DNA of 64,000 nucleotides, taken from contig NZ_CP015208.1 of assembly GCF_001854225.1 (NCBI RefSeq), positions 1,054,001 through 1,118,000 on the forward strand. The letters run 5' to 3'. Shown piece by piece: positions 36,136 to 44,828 of this stretch. Under the pieces are notes generated by a model. It was not told where the DNA came from. It ran no database searches and saw only the letters and a program-made list of their open reading frames with translations. A program made the position numbers and the translations under genes. This DNA is from Candidatus Rhodoluna planktonica (GTDB lineage: Bacteria > Actinomycetota > Actinomycetes > Actinomycetales > Microbacteriaceae). Every line of letters begins with the position of its first letter. The first letter of the stretch is position 1.

Positions 36136-37755
36136 ATGACCTTTGAGAACACCTTCACTCAGGCAATTCGCCTCAACCCAGATATCGCCACCACCGCGGG
36201 CAAACTGGCTGATTTCCACGAACGCTTTGAAGAGGCTGTTACCTCGGCCAGCGAGAAGGCGAAAGCGAAACAGCACGCAAAAGGAAAAAACACCGCTCGC
36301 GAGCGAATCGAAATGTTGCTAGATGCCGGCTCTTTTGTCGAAATTGATGAGTTTGTGCGACACCGCTCGACAGCGTTCGGGATGGATAAACATCGCCCCT
36401 ACGGAGATGCGGTGGTTACCGGAGTCGGAACGGTACAGGGGCGTCAGGTAGCCGTTTTCTCTCAGGACTTCACAGTTTTTGGTGGCTCACTCGGTGAAAC
36501 CGCTGGAAACAAGATCATCAAGATTATGGATTTGGCTTTGGCGACCGGAGTACCAATTATTGGAATCCTCGATTCCGGCGGCGCCCGCATCCAAGAGGGC
36601 GTTATTGCCCTTGGTAAATACGGCGAAATTTTTAAGCGCAACACAATGGCTTCGGGCGTTATCCCCCAAATTTCAATCATCATGGGCCCGGCTGCAGGCG
36701 GGGCCGTTTATTCGCCCGCGCTAACCGATTTTGTGATCATGGTGGATAAAACCTCAAACATGTTTGTCACCGGCCCAGATGTAATCAAGACCGTCACCGG
36801 CGAAGACGTTGGCATGGAAGAGCTGGGCGGGGCTCGGGCGCACAATGAGCGTTCGGGTGTTGCCCACTACCTAGCAGATGATGAGGCTGATGCAATCGAT
36901 TATGCGCGCGCGCTGTTGAGCTATCTTCCAGAGAACAACCTGTCTGAGACCGTGGTCTATGCGCCCGAGGGTGAACTTGAAATCACCGATGCCGATCAAA
37001 AATTGAACAGCATCATCCCAGATTCACCGAACCAGCCTTACGACATGCACGCGATTATCGAATCGCTAGTTGACTCGGGTGAGTTCCTTGAAGTGCAGCC
37101 GTTGTATGCCCCCAACATTTTGATCGGGTTTGCCCGAATTGATGGCCGCAGCGTAGGAATTATCGCGAATCAGCCACAGCAAATGGCTGGCACACTGAAC
37201 ATTGACGCCGGCGAAAAAGCCGCTCGTTTTGTTCGATTCTGCGATGCCTTCTCGATTCCAATTTTGACCTTGGTCGATGTTCCAGGCTACCTGCCGGGCA
37301 CTGATCAAGAGTGGGCCGGCGTGATTCGACGCGGTGCCAAACTTCTTTACGCTTACGCCGAAGCCACTGTGCCGCTGGTCACAGTAATCACCCGTAAGGC
37401 TTACGGTGGCGCCTACATCGTCATGGGTTCGAAGCAGCTTGGCGCAGACATCAACTTGGCATGGCCCACCGCAGAAATTGCAGTCATGGGCGGTCAAGGT
37501 GCAGTCAACATTCTGTTCCGCGACCAAATTAAGAAAGCCGAAGAAACCGGCATGGATGTAAACCAGGTTCGAGCCAAACTAGCCGCCGAGTACACCTACA
37601 ACGTTGCCTCTCCTTTCTTGGCAGCCGAGCGTGGCGAGCTCGACGGCATTATCGAACCGGCTGCCACTCGCATCCAGGTAATCAAAGCCCTTCGTGCCTT
37701 GCGCACGAAACGCTCAAACTTGCCACCCAAGAAACACGGGAACATTCCGCTGTAA
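36136..37755 (+). CDS. Acyl-CoA carboxylase beta subunit (AccD5-like)
   Basis: The 539-residue carboxyltransferase transfers carboxyl from biotin on AccA3 to acetyl- or propionyl-CoA. The sequence shows [61 protein letters not shown] (first acyl-CoA/biotin site), [21 protein letters not shown] and [17 protein letters not shown] at 36127 is in frame but overlaps the -10 box, so ATG 36136 is chosen. The stop overlaps accE by one base (TAATG). The neighbourhood (birA, AccE, Maf, AccA3) is the mycobacterial AccD5 block. Substrate preference (propionyl-CoA for AccD5) is inferred from that context. Confidence 0.93.
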   Translation: MTFENTFTQAIRLNPDIATTAGKLADFHERFEEAVTSASEKAKAKQHAKGKNTARERIEMLLDAGSFVEIDEFVRHRSTAFGMDKHRPYGDAVVTGVGTVQGRQVAVFSQDFTVFGGSLGETAGNKIIKIMDLALATGVPIIGILDSGGARIQEGVIALGKYGEIFKRNTMASGVIPQISIIMGPAAGGAVYSPALTDFVIMVDKTSNMFVTGPDVIKTVTGEDVGMEELGGARAHNERSGVAHYLADDEADAIDYARALLSYLPENNLSETVVYAPEGELEITDADQKLNSIIPDSPNQPYDMHAIIESLVDSGEFLEVQPLYAPNILIGFARIDGRSVGIIANQPQQMAGTLNIDAGEKAARFVRFCDAFSIPILTLVDVPGYLPGTDQEWAGVIRRGAKLLYAYAEATVPLVTVITRKAYGGAYIVMGSKQLGADINLAWPTAEIAVMGGQGAVNILFRDQIKKAEETGMDVNQVRAKLAAEYTYNVASPFLAAERGELDGIIEPAATRIQVIKALRALRTKRSNLPPKKHGNIPL

Positions 37756-37997
37756 TGGACAAGTCAGAATCTTCGCTTCGCGATAGCCTTCAAGTTGTTG
37801 CCGGGAATCCAACTCCGGAAGAACTGGCTGCAGCTATTGCCGTACTCGAGGCGGTAAAGGCCGAAGACGAAGCAAATGCCCTGGGTTATGAACGCCCGCT
37901 GAAATCAACTTGGTCTCGAAATAGCGGCATGTTTCGTGCCGAACTTGCCCTCGGTCCTGGCCAGTGGCGGGCAGCATCCAGGCGGGGTCTTAACTAA
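37755..37997 (+). CDS. Acyl-CoA carboxylase epsilon subunit
   Basis: This 80-residue protein is the small epsilon subunit (AccE5 type) that helps assemble AccA3 and AccD5. It shows the usual acidic start, NPTPEELAAAIAVLEAVKAEDE helix and a C-terminal WSRNSGMFRAELALGPGQWRAASRRG. The ATG shares a base with the accD stop codon. Confidence 0.88.
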   Translation: MDKSESSLRDSLQVVAGNPTPEELAAAIAVLEAVKAEDEANALGYERPLKSTWSRNSGMFRAELALGPGQWRAASRRGLN

Positions 37998-38006
37998 ATC
38001 TTTATC

Positions 38007-38032
38007 TTGTGTCCCCCGAAGAGGGGACACAA
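38007..38032. repeat. 10-bp inverted repeat after accE
   Basis: TTGTGTCCCC (38007-38016) pairs perfectly with GGGGACACAA (38023-38032) over a 6-nt loop. Lying 10 nt after the accE stop, it may end that transcript, although no T-run follows on either strand. Confidence 0.5.
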
Positions 38033-38061
38033 AACCGCTATCTAACAACCCCACTTCACGA

Positions 38062-38067
38062 GATACT
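38062..38067 (+). promoter_or_regulatory. Possible -10 box GATACT upstream of a structured region
   Basis: GATACT lies about 7 nt before the first paired base of the candidate small RNA. No convincing -35 is seen at 17 nt. Confidence 0.3.
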
Positions 38068-38073
38068 AAGAGG

Positions 38074-38171
38074 GAAGTTGAAGCGACAATCTAGGGGGAT
38101 TGCTTCAGCTAGGGGGAAAGTTGGGAAACCAACTTTAGGAAAACCGCTCGCAAGAGCGGTTTTCCTCATTT
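38074..38171 (+). ncRNA. Candidate small RNA with three stem-loops (unidentified)
   Basis: The region forms three successive helices. Helix 1: 38076-38083 with 38103-38110 (8 bp, one G-U), then a CGA bulge and 38087-38091 with 38098-38102, loop UAGGGG. Helix 2: AAAGTTGG/CCAACTTT (38117-38136), loop GAAA. Helix 3: GGAAAACCGCTC/GAGCGGTTTTCC (38138-38165), loop GCAA, followed by a T-rich tail. Two loops are GNRA tetraloops only on the plus strand, which favours that orientation. UAGGGGG occurs twice, once across the helix 1 loop and once between helices. I do not recognise an Rfam family. Not excluded: pure terminator structure for the flanking convergent genes. Confidence 0.45.
38138..38171. 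terminator. Intrinsic terminator (12-bp stem) before the sensor operon 3' end
   Basis: Perfect stem GGAAAACCGCTC/GAGCGGTTTTCC with a GCAA loop and TCATTT after it on the plus strand. On the minus strand it would also end transcripts of the operon whose last gene stops at 38200. It doubles as helix 3 of the candidate RNA. Confidence 0.75.
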
Positions 38172-38199
38172 AACGGCTGTTTCAATTCAGATTCGGCCG

Positions 38200-39192
38200 C
38201 TATTGGGCAGGCTCTCGGGTGCCAAGTTTGAGCCAAATGTCGGGCTCTGGTTCACCAGATCTTGTGGCCATTAGGGTCAGGCGCCACGCTTCGCCAGCCG
38301 GCGCGCGCAAAGTGATTCGCCCCTGTGAAACGGTGTCAATCTTTGCGGCTACTTGGGAAAGCAGGGCCACCCGTTCGCTATCTGTCAAATCTTCTAGGCC
38401 GCCCTCATCTAAAAGGGTCACCTCTACCCCACGCGTACGAGCGTCATTTACGGAGCGTCTGATCTCATCGGTGATTAGTGCCTCGCCGCGAATTTCATCA
38501 CGAAGGGCAGCCTCTAAGCGAACCGCCTGCTGTTTCAAACCATCATCGAGAAGGCCGCGGCTACTCACGATTCGGCTGAGTACCGGGCTTGCAGTTTCAA
38601 GGGCATGGTTGATTCTGCGCTCTCGCTCAGCTCTAGTGGCCGTAGTCTTTGCCGACTCAATCGCCAAGTTGACTGCGCGCTGATTGTATTCTTCGGTTTC
38701 GGCATTTAGGCGAGAAAGCCCGACATACATCAGCCAGCCTGCAGCCAAAAAAATCACAGCTCCAAAAATTCCGGTGCTGGCAATCGAGGCCAGCCCACCC
38801 CAGGCCACAACTTGGATAACCACCGAAGCGTTTCCGATCGCGGCAATCCACGGATGGCCACGCATCGCGGTAGCGCCGAGCATCGTAGCCATGGCACCAA
38901 CAAACCAGGTTCCATAGGTTCCAATTGAATCCTTCGGAAGGTTCGGCAACAGCAGCATCGGAATCAGCAATGCCGGGATGAGATTGAACAGTGCCTGGCT
39001 GACCGGTATTTGCCAGCTTCGGTACCCGGCAATAGTGGGCACCATCGTGGTTAGGTATAGAGCCAGGGATACCCAAAGATAATCACCGGTTTCCGGATGC
39101 TCATAAAAACTAAAAATAGCGAGAGCGACCGGGTAAAGCGCAAACAGCATGGCCCCCAGAGTGAGCAGCCAGCGAGGAAACCTAGTCTGCAT
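38200..39192 (-). CDS. Membrane protein resembling a degenerate histidine kinase
   Basis: The 330-residue protein begins with about five membrane helices (residues 7-155), then a charged coiled-coil (EYNQRAVNLAIESAKTTATRAERERRINHAL) leading into LETASPVLSRI, where a HisKA_3 kinase would have LHDxVxxxL; the phospho-acceptor His is replaced by Leu. The C-terminal part (ALRDEIRGEALITDEIRRSVNDARTRGVEVTLLDEGGL) has no clear N, G1 or G2 ATP-binding boxes. The start overlaps the kinase gene upstream by 11 bp, so it is made with it. It is probably a signal-receiving or modulating partner that cannot itself phosphorylate. Confidence 0.65.
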   Translation of the reverse strand: MQTRFPRWLLTLGAMLFALYPVALAIFSFYEHPETGDYLWVSLALYLTTMVPTIAGYRSWQIPVSQALFNLIPALLIPMLLLPNLPKDSIGTYGTWFVGAMATMLGATAMRGHPWIAAIGNASVVIQVVAWGGLASIASTGIFGAVIFLAAGWLMYVGLSRLNAETEEYNQRAVNLAIESAKTTATRAERERRINHALETASPVLSRIVSSRGLLDDGLKQQAVRLEAALRDEIRGEALITDEIRRSVNDARTRGVEVTLLDEGGLEDLTDSERVALLSQVAAKIDTVSQGRITLRAPAGEAWRLTLMATRSGEPEPDIWLKLGTREPAQ

Positions 39193-40378
39193 CTGAGCTC
39201 CAAGTCAAAACCAGTGTGGTTCCCTTGCCCGGCAACGAATCGATAAAGACCTTGCCACCGACATCTTCGACTCGACCAATAATTGACATTCGCAAGCCAA
39301 GGCGAGTCTTCGGGACTCGGCCTGCTCTAAAACCCGGTCCGTCGTCACGCACTACAACCTTGAACCCGGTTCGATTGCCGCGCAGAAACAAATCTCGCTC
39401 GGTTGCCGACTTGGCATGCTGCTGCGTATTAGTTGCCGCCTGCAGTGTGGCTTCAGTGAAAGCATCGGCCACCTCGACCGGAATTAGGAAGTCGTTGGTT
39501 TCGGCGACACTGATTTTGAATTCGGGTGCTGCCTGACGCACCAATTCTTCGACCGAGGCAAAAAAACTAACCAGCGATATTTCTTTTGCCGACTGTCCGC
39601 CCAATTTTGTTTGACCCAGTGATGTAAGCGCAGCACCAGCCAGTTTCTTGGCCTGCGTAATCTCTTCTTTGGTGTTGGCTTTAGAGGCCACGATTAGAGC
39701 GGTTAGAACTCGATCGTGGATTAGGGCCCCAACTCGAGAACGCTCTTTTTCAGCCGCATCGGTGGCTGCCTGCTTTGCCAAAGCTGTCGCCAAATTTTGA
39801 TTTGCCTCGTCGGCTTGCTGTGCGGTGTAGCGCAGCAGCCAAAGGATTAGCGCGAAGGCCGTGCTGATCAAAAAAATGTAGAACGAATCTTGAATTGATC
39901 TCAGCGCAGTGGCGTTTCCGCCCTCTGGCGTTTGGTGGAGAAAAAACCAAACAATTGGATAGGCAAACAGCAGCGGGACCGAAATAAACCAACGCAGCGA
40001 TAGTGCGCCGGCGATAGCCGCACCACCAATCACCCACCAGATCCAGGGCTGAAAAAATTCGGGCAGCGATGCGCTGTCACTTACCTGAAGTGGCCAAGTA
40101 ACTAGAAGACCCAGAGATGTCAGCGCGTGCACCCGCTGGCCAATCTCGGGTCGGTCGGTTGAAAAAGCTGTCCAAGTCAAGGCCACGTGCGCAATGACAG
40201 AGATAGCAATTGCACCGTACCCAAAAATTGGGTCGAGCAATGGCAACTGGCCGAAGATGTTGATGGCAACTTCAACGGCGGCAATCAGCATCGCAATTGC
40301 ATAAATTCGGGCCATCAAAATAACGACTCGATTGACCGAAAAAGTTCGGGCGTTCGACTCGCGGTTGCGGTTAGACAT
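39182..40378 (-). CDS. Sensor histidine kinase, NarL/DesK-type
   Basis: This 398-residue membrane kinase has about six helices (residues 20-185), a coiled-coil and a HisKA_3 dimerisation domain with the phospho-acceptor in GALIHDRVLTALI (His221). A HATPase_c domain follows with N box EATLQAATNTQQHA, G1 DDGPGF and G2 LGLRMSI. It pairs with the LuxR-type regulator whose gene ends 2 bp upstream. The signal is unknown; no periplasmic sensor domain is evident, so the membrane helices themselves probably sense (lipid or envelope state). Confidence 0.88.
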   Translation of the reverse strand: MSNRNRESNARTFSVNRVVILMARIYAIAMLIAAVEVAINIFGQLPLLDPIFGYGAIAISVIAHVALTWTAFSTDRPEIGQRVHALTSLGLLVTWPLQVSDSASLPEFFQPWIWWVIGGAAIAGALSLRWFISVPLLFAYPIVWFFLHQTPEGGNATALRSIQDSFYIFLISTAFALILWLLRYTAQQADEANQNLATALAKQAATDAAEKERSRVGALIHDRVLTALIVASKANTKEEITQAKKLAGAALTSLGQTKLGGQSAKEISLVSFFASVEELVRQAAPEFKISVAETNDFLIPVEVADAFTEATLQAATNTQQHAKSATERDLFLRGNRTGFKVVVRDDGPGFRAGRVPKTRLGLRMSIIGRVEDVGGKVFIDSLPGKGTTLVLTWSSDAD

Positions 40379-40380
40379 GG

Positions 40381-41058
40381 CTAGAGCTCACGCGCACTGT
40401 CATCAAGAATGCCATCTTCGATGGCACGCATCAGCAGCTCAGTTTTGGTGGAAGCAGGACGGCCGATTCCAGAATATTTGTGGCGCACTCGATCGATGTG
40501 CTCCTTGGCGGTACTCGGCGAAATCTTGAGGGCGTGAGCAACCTGCTTGAGAGCAAAACCTGAAGCATAGAGCGACAAAACTTCACGCTCTCGAACGGTC
40601 AGATTCGCGTCGCGCTTGAAATCAGAGTCGGCGTCGATGACGGCTGTGGTTTCGGTGTTGTTGACCACCAGCCCGTCAGCAACCAATGTTATGGCATTGA
40701 GCAATTCATCCATGCTTTGCGATTTGCGCACCAAAGCGGCCGCGCCAGCTTTCAGAGCAGCCTGCACTTGGAATTTTTTATCGGCAATACTAAAAACCAA
40801 TACTTGGGCACCGTGCTTCAAAAGTTTGCGCACATTTTCATCAACCTGCGAGCCATCGGCTAACGAAAGATCTAAAACTGCAACGTCAATTTGCCCAGCC
40901 GGCACCTGCTCAATTAGTTGGCTAACCGTTTCGGTGGCCGCCAAAACTTCAAAACCACGTTGCTCACAGGCACCGCGGAAACCAAAACGAATAGCATCGT
41001 GGTCATCGACGATTGCAGTTCTAATTGGGTTGCCGAGAATGTGCATTTTGTTAGTCAC
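40381..41058 (-). CDS. LuxR/NarL-family response regulator
   Basis: The 225-residue regulator has a receiver domain with AIVDDHDAIRFG (residues 15-26), phospho-acceptor Asp63 in VLDLSLADGS and VRKSQSMDEL around the conserved Lys, then a LuxR helix-turn-helix (about 150-205; LTVREREVLSLYASGFALKQVAHALKISPSTAKEHID). GTG 41058 overlaps the methyltransferase stop by 8 bp; an ATG four codons later is possible. The target genes are unknown. As first gene of the RR-kinase-degenerate kinase set, it may be read through from the upstream methyltransferase gene. Confidence 0.9.
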   Translation of the reverse strand: MTNKMHILGNPIRTAIVDDHDAIRFGFRGACEQRGFEVLAATETVSQLIEQVPAGQIDVAVLDLSLADGSQVDENVRKLLKHGAQVLVFSIADKKFQVQAALKAGAAALVRKSQSMDELLNAITLVADGLVVNNTETTAVIDADSDFKRDANLTVREREVLSLYASGFALKQVAHALKISPSTAKEHIDRVRHKYSGIGRPASTKTELLMRAIEDGILDDSAREL

Positions 41059-42274
41059 GCACCAAACTTGCTACGCATTCAACGTGATGGGTGTGCGGAA
41101 AAAGATCGAAAGCACGCAACTGGGCCAAGCGATAACCGCCGGCGATAAACGACTTAAGGTCGCGGGCTAGAGCAATTGGGTCGCAGGCCACATAAATGAT
41201 GTGCTTTGGAGCCAACTCGACTAGTCGCCCAACAACCTTTGCACCGGCACCAGAGCGAGGCGGGTCAAGAACGATGGTTGCCGAAGAATTGCGAGCCGTT
41301 GACTTTTCACTTAGGTGTTTGTCTAAAAATCGCTCGACCGGTGCACAAACTACCTTGGCTTTGCTCAGGTCATTCAGGTTTAGTGTGGCGTCATCGGTTG
41401 CCTGACGGAAGGATTCAACCGAGGTAATTTCAAGGTCTTTGCCGAACTTGGCCGCCAAAGCTCCGCTAAACAGACCTACTCCCCCGTAAAGATCGAGATT
41501 CTGCGCTGCCTTGTCGAAACCGACGGTCGCCGCCATCGAAGTAACAGTGTTTGCCAAAAGGTCAGCGGCTCCCCGGTGGACCTGCCAAAAACCACCACCT
41601 GAAATTCGGAAGGTGCGTCCGGCTGCGCGCTCGATCAGTCGCTCATCACCTTTGACCTTGCCGTCAATTCGCCATTGCGTGCCACCGGTGTTAGACGCGG
41701 CGATTTCGACCTTTTTGACGTTTTGAAAATTCTTGTGATGAAACTCTAGGTCTCTGATGTCTTCGGTTGCCAGTGGCAAATCTTTGACCCGGATGACTTC
41801 ATGGCTACGCTCACGGTATGGGCCAACATTGCCCGCTTCATCTACATGCAACTGAACTCTTGAACGATAGCCAAGGCCGTTATTCTCATCGTCACCGGGA
41901 ACAGGCTCAACAACAGGTCGCAGTTTGATGCCGGACATGCGGTCGAGTGCTTCTTCAATTACATCGGCCTTTAACTCGCGCTGTCGGTCCAACTTGATAT
42001 GACCAAACTCGGCTCCACCGGCTCCGCCCGGGCCGGCCTGCTTCCAGACCTGAGCGACTCTATCTGGTGACGGTTCAATAATTTCGGTCGGTTCGGCTCG
42101 ACAAAAAGAGCCGCCGCGATCTTCAAAGACCTGCGCCTTAACTTTTTCTCCTGGTAGAACGTGCGAAACAAAAACTACCCGCCCATCGTGGCGCGCAACG
42201 AAGATACCTCCGTGGGCGACTTTTTCAATATTGAGCACGAGATTCTGGCCAACCCAGTTTGTAATTTTGTTCAC
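41051..42274 (-). CDS. Class I SAM-dependent uracil-C5 RNA methyltransferase (RumA/TrmA-like)
   Basis: The 407-residue enzyme methylates a uracil in rRNA or tRNA. It has an N-terminal TRAM domain (residues about 1-65, VAHGGIFVARHDGRVVFVSHVLPGEKVKA), a SAM fold with LDLYGGVGLFSGALAAKFG, VLDPPRSGAG and the catalytic-cysteine segment YVACDPIALARDL. The cysteine ligands of the RlmD-type 4Fe-4S cluster are not visible, so it is closer to the cluster-free actinobacterial form. The start is GTG at 42274, 6 nt after TAACCT, hence probably leaderless. Confidence 0.9.
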   Translation of the reverse strand: MNKITNWVGQNLVLNIEKVAHGGIFVARHDGRVVFVSHVLPGEKVKAQVFEDRGGSFCRAEPTEIIEPSPDRVAQVWKQAGPGGAGGAEFGHIKLDRQRELKADVIEEALDRMSGIKLRPVVEPVPGDDENNGLGYRSRVQLHVDEAGNVGPYRERSHEVIRVKDLPLATEDIRDLEFHHKNFQNVKKVEIAASNTGGTQWRIDGKVKGDERLIERAAGRTFRISGGGFWQVHRGAADLLANTVTSMAATVGFDKAAQNLDLYGGVGLFSGALAAKFGKDLEITSVESFRQATDDATLNLNDLSKAKVVCAPVERFLDKHLSEKSTARNSSATIVLDPPRSGAGAKVVGRLVELAPKHIIYVACDPIALARDLKSFIAGGYRLAQLRAFDLFPHTHHVECVASLVRD

Positions 42275-42280
42275 CCTAAG

Positions 42281-42286
42281 AGGTTA
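42281..42286 (-). promoter_or_regulatory. -10 box TAACCT of leaderless RNA methyltransferase gene
   Basis: TAACCT (minus) ends 6 nt before GTG 42274. It lies back to back with the maf -10 box within the 35-bp gap. Confidence 0.5.
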
Positions 42287-42297
42287 CCTGTGTCTGG

Positions 42298-42303
42298 CAG
42301 ACT
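42298..42303 (+). promoter_or_regulatory. -10-like box CAGACT of leaderless maf
   Basis: CAGACT ends 6 nt before GTG 42310; the first base departs from TANNNT. Confidence 0.45.
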
Positions 42304-42309
42304 TGGTCT

Positions 42310-42951
42310 GTGACGAAACTAATCTTGGCCTCTACCTCCCCGGCACGACTCACCCTGTTGCGTAACGCCGGAATCGAACCGGTGACCATGGCTCCCGAAG
42401 TCGACGAGGATGCCGTTGTAGCCGAATTAGTGGCTGCCGGAAAAATTACAAACACTGAGGAAATGGTGATGGCTTTAGCCAGAGCTAAAGCGGAGGCGGT
42501 GGCTAGCCGGCCGGAGTCGGCGGGTGCTTTAGTTTTAGGTTGCGATTCATCACTTGAGCTAGATGGTCAGTGGCTGGGCAAACCACACACCGCCGAAGTA
42601 GCCACCGCTCGCTGGCAGCAGATGCGCGGTCGCTCGGGCACCTTATTCAGCGGACACTGGCTGATTGACAACCGCACTGGGCTCGCGCTACCGAATTCAA
42701 ATGGCGCGGTAGGAAAAGCTAGCGGAACAGTGGTTAATTTTGCCAACCTCAGCGATGCGGAAATTGCCGCCTATGTCGCCACCGGCGAACCGCTTAAGGT
42801 TGCCGGCGCCTTCACCATCGACGGACTCGGCGGAGCATTTTTGAATGGCATCGAGGGCGATGCTCACACTGTGATTGGGCTTTCTTTGCCGGTCTTGCGC
42901 CAGCTGACCGGAGAACTTGCCGTTGACTACACATCGCTGTGGAATAGATAG
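42310..42951 (+). CDS. maf: Maf-family nucleoside triphosphate pyrophosphatase
   Basis: Maf enzymes hydrolyse non-canonical or excess nucleotides (dTTP/UTP or modified pyrimidines). The 213-residue protein shows the start LILASTSPARLTLLRNAGIEP, the active-site segment LGCDSSLELDGQWLGKP, and VAGAFTIDGLGGAFLNGIEGD near the end. The start is GTG with only a -10-like box upstream. The placement between accD and accA3 is that of mycobacterial Rv3282. Confidence 0.9.
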   Translation: MTKLILASTSPARLTLLRNAGIEPVTMAPEVDEDAVVAELVAAGKITNTEEMVMALARAKAEAVASRPESAGALVLGCDSSLELDGQWLGKPHTAEVATARWQQMRGRSGTLFSGHWLIDNRTGLALPNSNGAVGKASGTVVNFANLSDAEIAAYVATGEPLKVAGAFTIDGLGGAFLNGIEGDAHTVIGLSLPVLRQLTGELAVDYTSLWNR

Positions 42952-43032
42952 CAGAATCCTGGTTATAGGCAGCCACAGCACTTTCAAGAATTTTTTGTAG
43001 TTCTACGCCAATAAATTGAACCTCCTTGCCAA

Positions 43033-43038
43033 TAGAGT
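43033..43038 (+). promoter_or_regulatory. -10 box TAGAGT of leaderless accA3
   Basis: TAGAGT ends 8 nt before ATG 43047 and is identical to the box upstream of accD, so the partner subunits may share promoter strength. Confidence 0.5.
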
Positions 43039-43046
43039 TGTGGATT

Positions 43047-44828
43047 ATGACAGTGCTGCCACGCAAAATCACAAAAGTTCTGGTTGCTAACCGAGGCGAA
43101 ATCGCGGTTCGAATTATTCGCGCCGCCAAAGATGCCGGTATCGCATCGGTTGCCGTTTACGCCGATCAAGACCGCGATGCTATGCATGTGAAACTGGCGG
43201 ATGAGGCCTATGCGCTGCACGGCACCACCGGACCCGAAACCTACCTGGTTATTGACAAGATTCTTGCGGCTGCTCGAAAGTCAAACGCCGACGCTATTCA
43301 CCCCGGTTACGGCTTCCTGGCTGAGAATGCTGACTTCGCGCGTGCGGTTATCGCAGCCGGCATCATCTGGATTGGGCCATCACCAGAAGCCATCGAGCGC
43401 CTAGGCGACAAGGTATCGGCGAGACACGTCGCCGAGAAAGTTGGGGCACCGCTAGCTGCAGGAACCTTGAACCCGGTTTCTGGCGCCCAAGAGGTGCTTG
43501 ACTTTGTTGCCATGCACGGTATGCCGATTGCCATCAAAGCTGCCTACGGTGGCGGTGGTCGCGGTATCAAAGTTGTCTACAACGAGGATGAAATTACCGA
43601 AGCCTTCGAATCAGCGACGCGAGAGGCAATTGCCGCTTTTGGTCGCGGTGAGTGTTTCGTAGAAAAATACCTCGAAAAGCCAAGGCACGTTGAGACCCAG
43701 TGCCTAGCCGATGCTTACGGCAACGTTGTGGTGGTTTCGACCCGCGACTGCTCATTGCAGCGCCGGCACCAAAAACTGGTAGAAGAAGCACCCGCACCAT
43801 TCTTGACCGAAGATCAGGTTCGCCGACTTTACGAATCTTCGAAGGCCATTTTGAAAGAGGTCGGATACCAAGGTGCCGGAACCTGCGAATTCTTGGTTGC
43901 CCAAGATGGAACCATCTCTTTCCTAGAGGTAAACACTCGACTTCAGGTAGAGCACCCGGTCTCTGAAGAGGTAACCGGGCTAGACCTAGTGCGCGAGCAA
44001 TTCAGGTTGGCCGAAGGCGGCGTCCTCGACTATGCCGACCCAGAGATTAAGGGCCACTCGTTCGAATTCCGTATCAACGGCGAAGATGCTGGCAGAAACT
44101 TCATGCCCGCCCCCGGGCCGGTTCACGTTTTCAAAGCACCATCGGGCCCCGGTGTTCGCGTTGACACCGGCGTTGGTGCCGGTGATGAGATTTCTGGCTC
44201 ATTTGACTCGATGATCGCAAAGCTTATTGTCACCGGTTCCACCCGTGAAGAGGCATTGGCTCGCTCGCGTCGCGCTCTGGCCGAAATGGAAGTAGCGGGT
44301 CTACCGACCGTGCTTCCATTCCACCGCAAAATTGTCAACGAACCTGCTTTTATTGGCGACCTTGCTTCTAACAAATTTGGTATTTACACCCGTTGGATTG
44401 AAACCGAATGGCACAATGACATTCCTGCCTGGAGCGGCATGGCCGAAGCCGGTGCCGAACCGGCCGAGCGAAACAACGTGGTAGTTGAGGTTGATGGCAA
44501 GCGAATCGAAGTTTCACTGCCAAAACGATTGCTAGCCGGAGGCGGCAACGGGGTAACCGCTCACGCGCCACGACGAAAGTCACACTCGCATGCCTCGGCC
44601 ACAACTGGAGCATCGGGAAATGCCATCAAAGCCCCGATGCAATCTACCGTGGTCAAATTTGCGGTCTCAGTTGGCGATTCGGTTACCGAAGGTGATCTTG
44701 TGGTTGTGCTTGAAGCCATGAAAATGGAGCAACCGATGACCGCTCACAAATCGGGAGTGATTAAGAGCATCGGCGCTGAGGTGGGAGCCACAGTTTCGGC
44801 CGGTACCTTGCTGGTTGAAATCGATTAG
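43047..44828 (+). CDS. Biotin-dependent acyl-CoA carboxylase alpha subunit (AccA3-like)
   Basis: AccA3 joins biotin carboxylase and BCCP in 593 residues. Biotin carboxylase: [22 protein letters not shown] (residue 9 on), [15 protein letters not shown] loop, [35 protein letters not shown]. The BCCP at the C-terminus carries the biotinyl lysine in EAMKMEQ (Lys559). The enzyme makes carboxybiotin for AccD subunits. An in-frame start 7 codons upstream overlaps the -10 region; ATG 43047 is preferred. The 3' end abuts the convergent lpdA without a gap. Confidence 0.95.
   Translation: MTVLPRKITKVLVANRGEIAVRIIRAAKDAGIASVAVYADQDRDAMHVKLADEAYALHGTTGPETYLVIDKILAAARKSNADAIHPGYGFLAENADFARAVIAAGIIWIGPSPEAIERLGDKVSARHVAEKVGAPLAAGTLNPVSGAQEVLDFVAMHGMPIAIKAAYGGGGRGIKVVYNEDEITEAFESATREAIAAFGRGECFVEKYLEKPRHVETQCLADAYGNVVVVSTRDCSLQRRHQKLVEEAPAPFLTEDQVRRLYESSKAILKEVGYQGAGTCEFLVAQDGTISFLEVNTRLQVEHPVSEEVTGLDLVREQFRLAEGGVLDYADPEIKGHSFEFRINGEDAGRNFMPAPGPVHVFKAPSGPGVRVDTGVGAGDEISGSFDSMIAKLIVTGSTREEALARSRRALAEMEVAGLPTVLPFHRKIVNEPAFIGDLASNKFGIYTRWIETEWHNDIPAWSGMAEAGAEPAERNNVVVEVDGKRIEVSLPKRLLAGGGNGVTAHAPRRKSHSHASATTGASGNAIKAPMQSTVVKFAVSVGDSVTEGDLVVVLEAMKMEQPMTAHKSGVIKSIGAEVGATVSAGTLLVEID

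Noticed and set aside
38074-38171. Minus-strand 6C-type RNA with C-rich loops
   Set aside because: The minus strand shows only runs of five C and the loops do not match the two six-C loops of 6C RNA; GNRA loops favour the plus strand.
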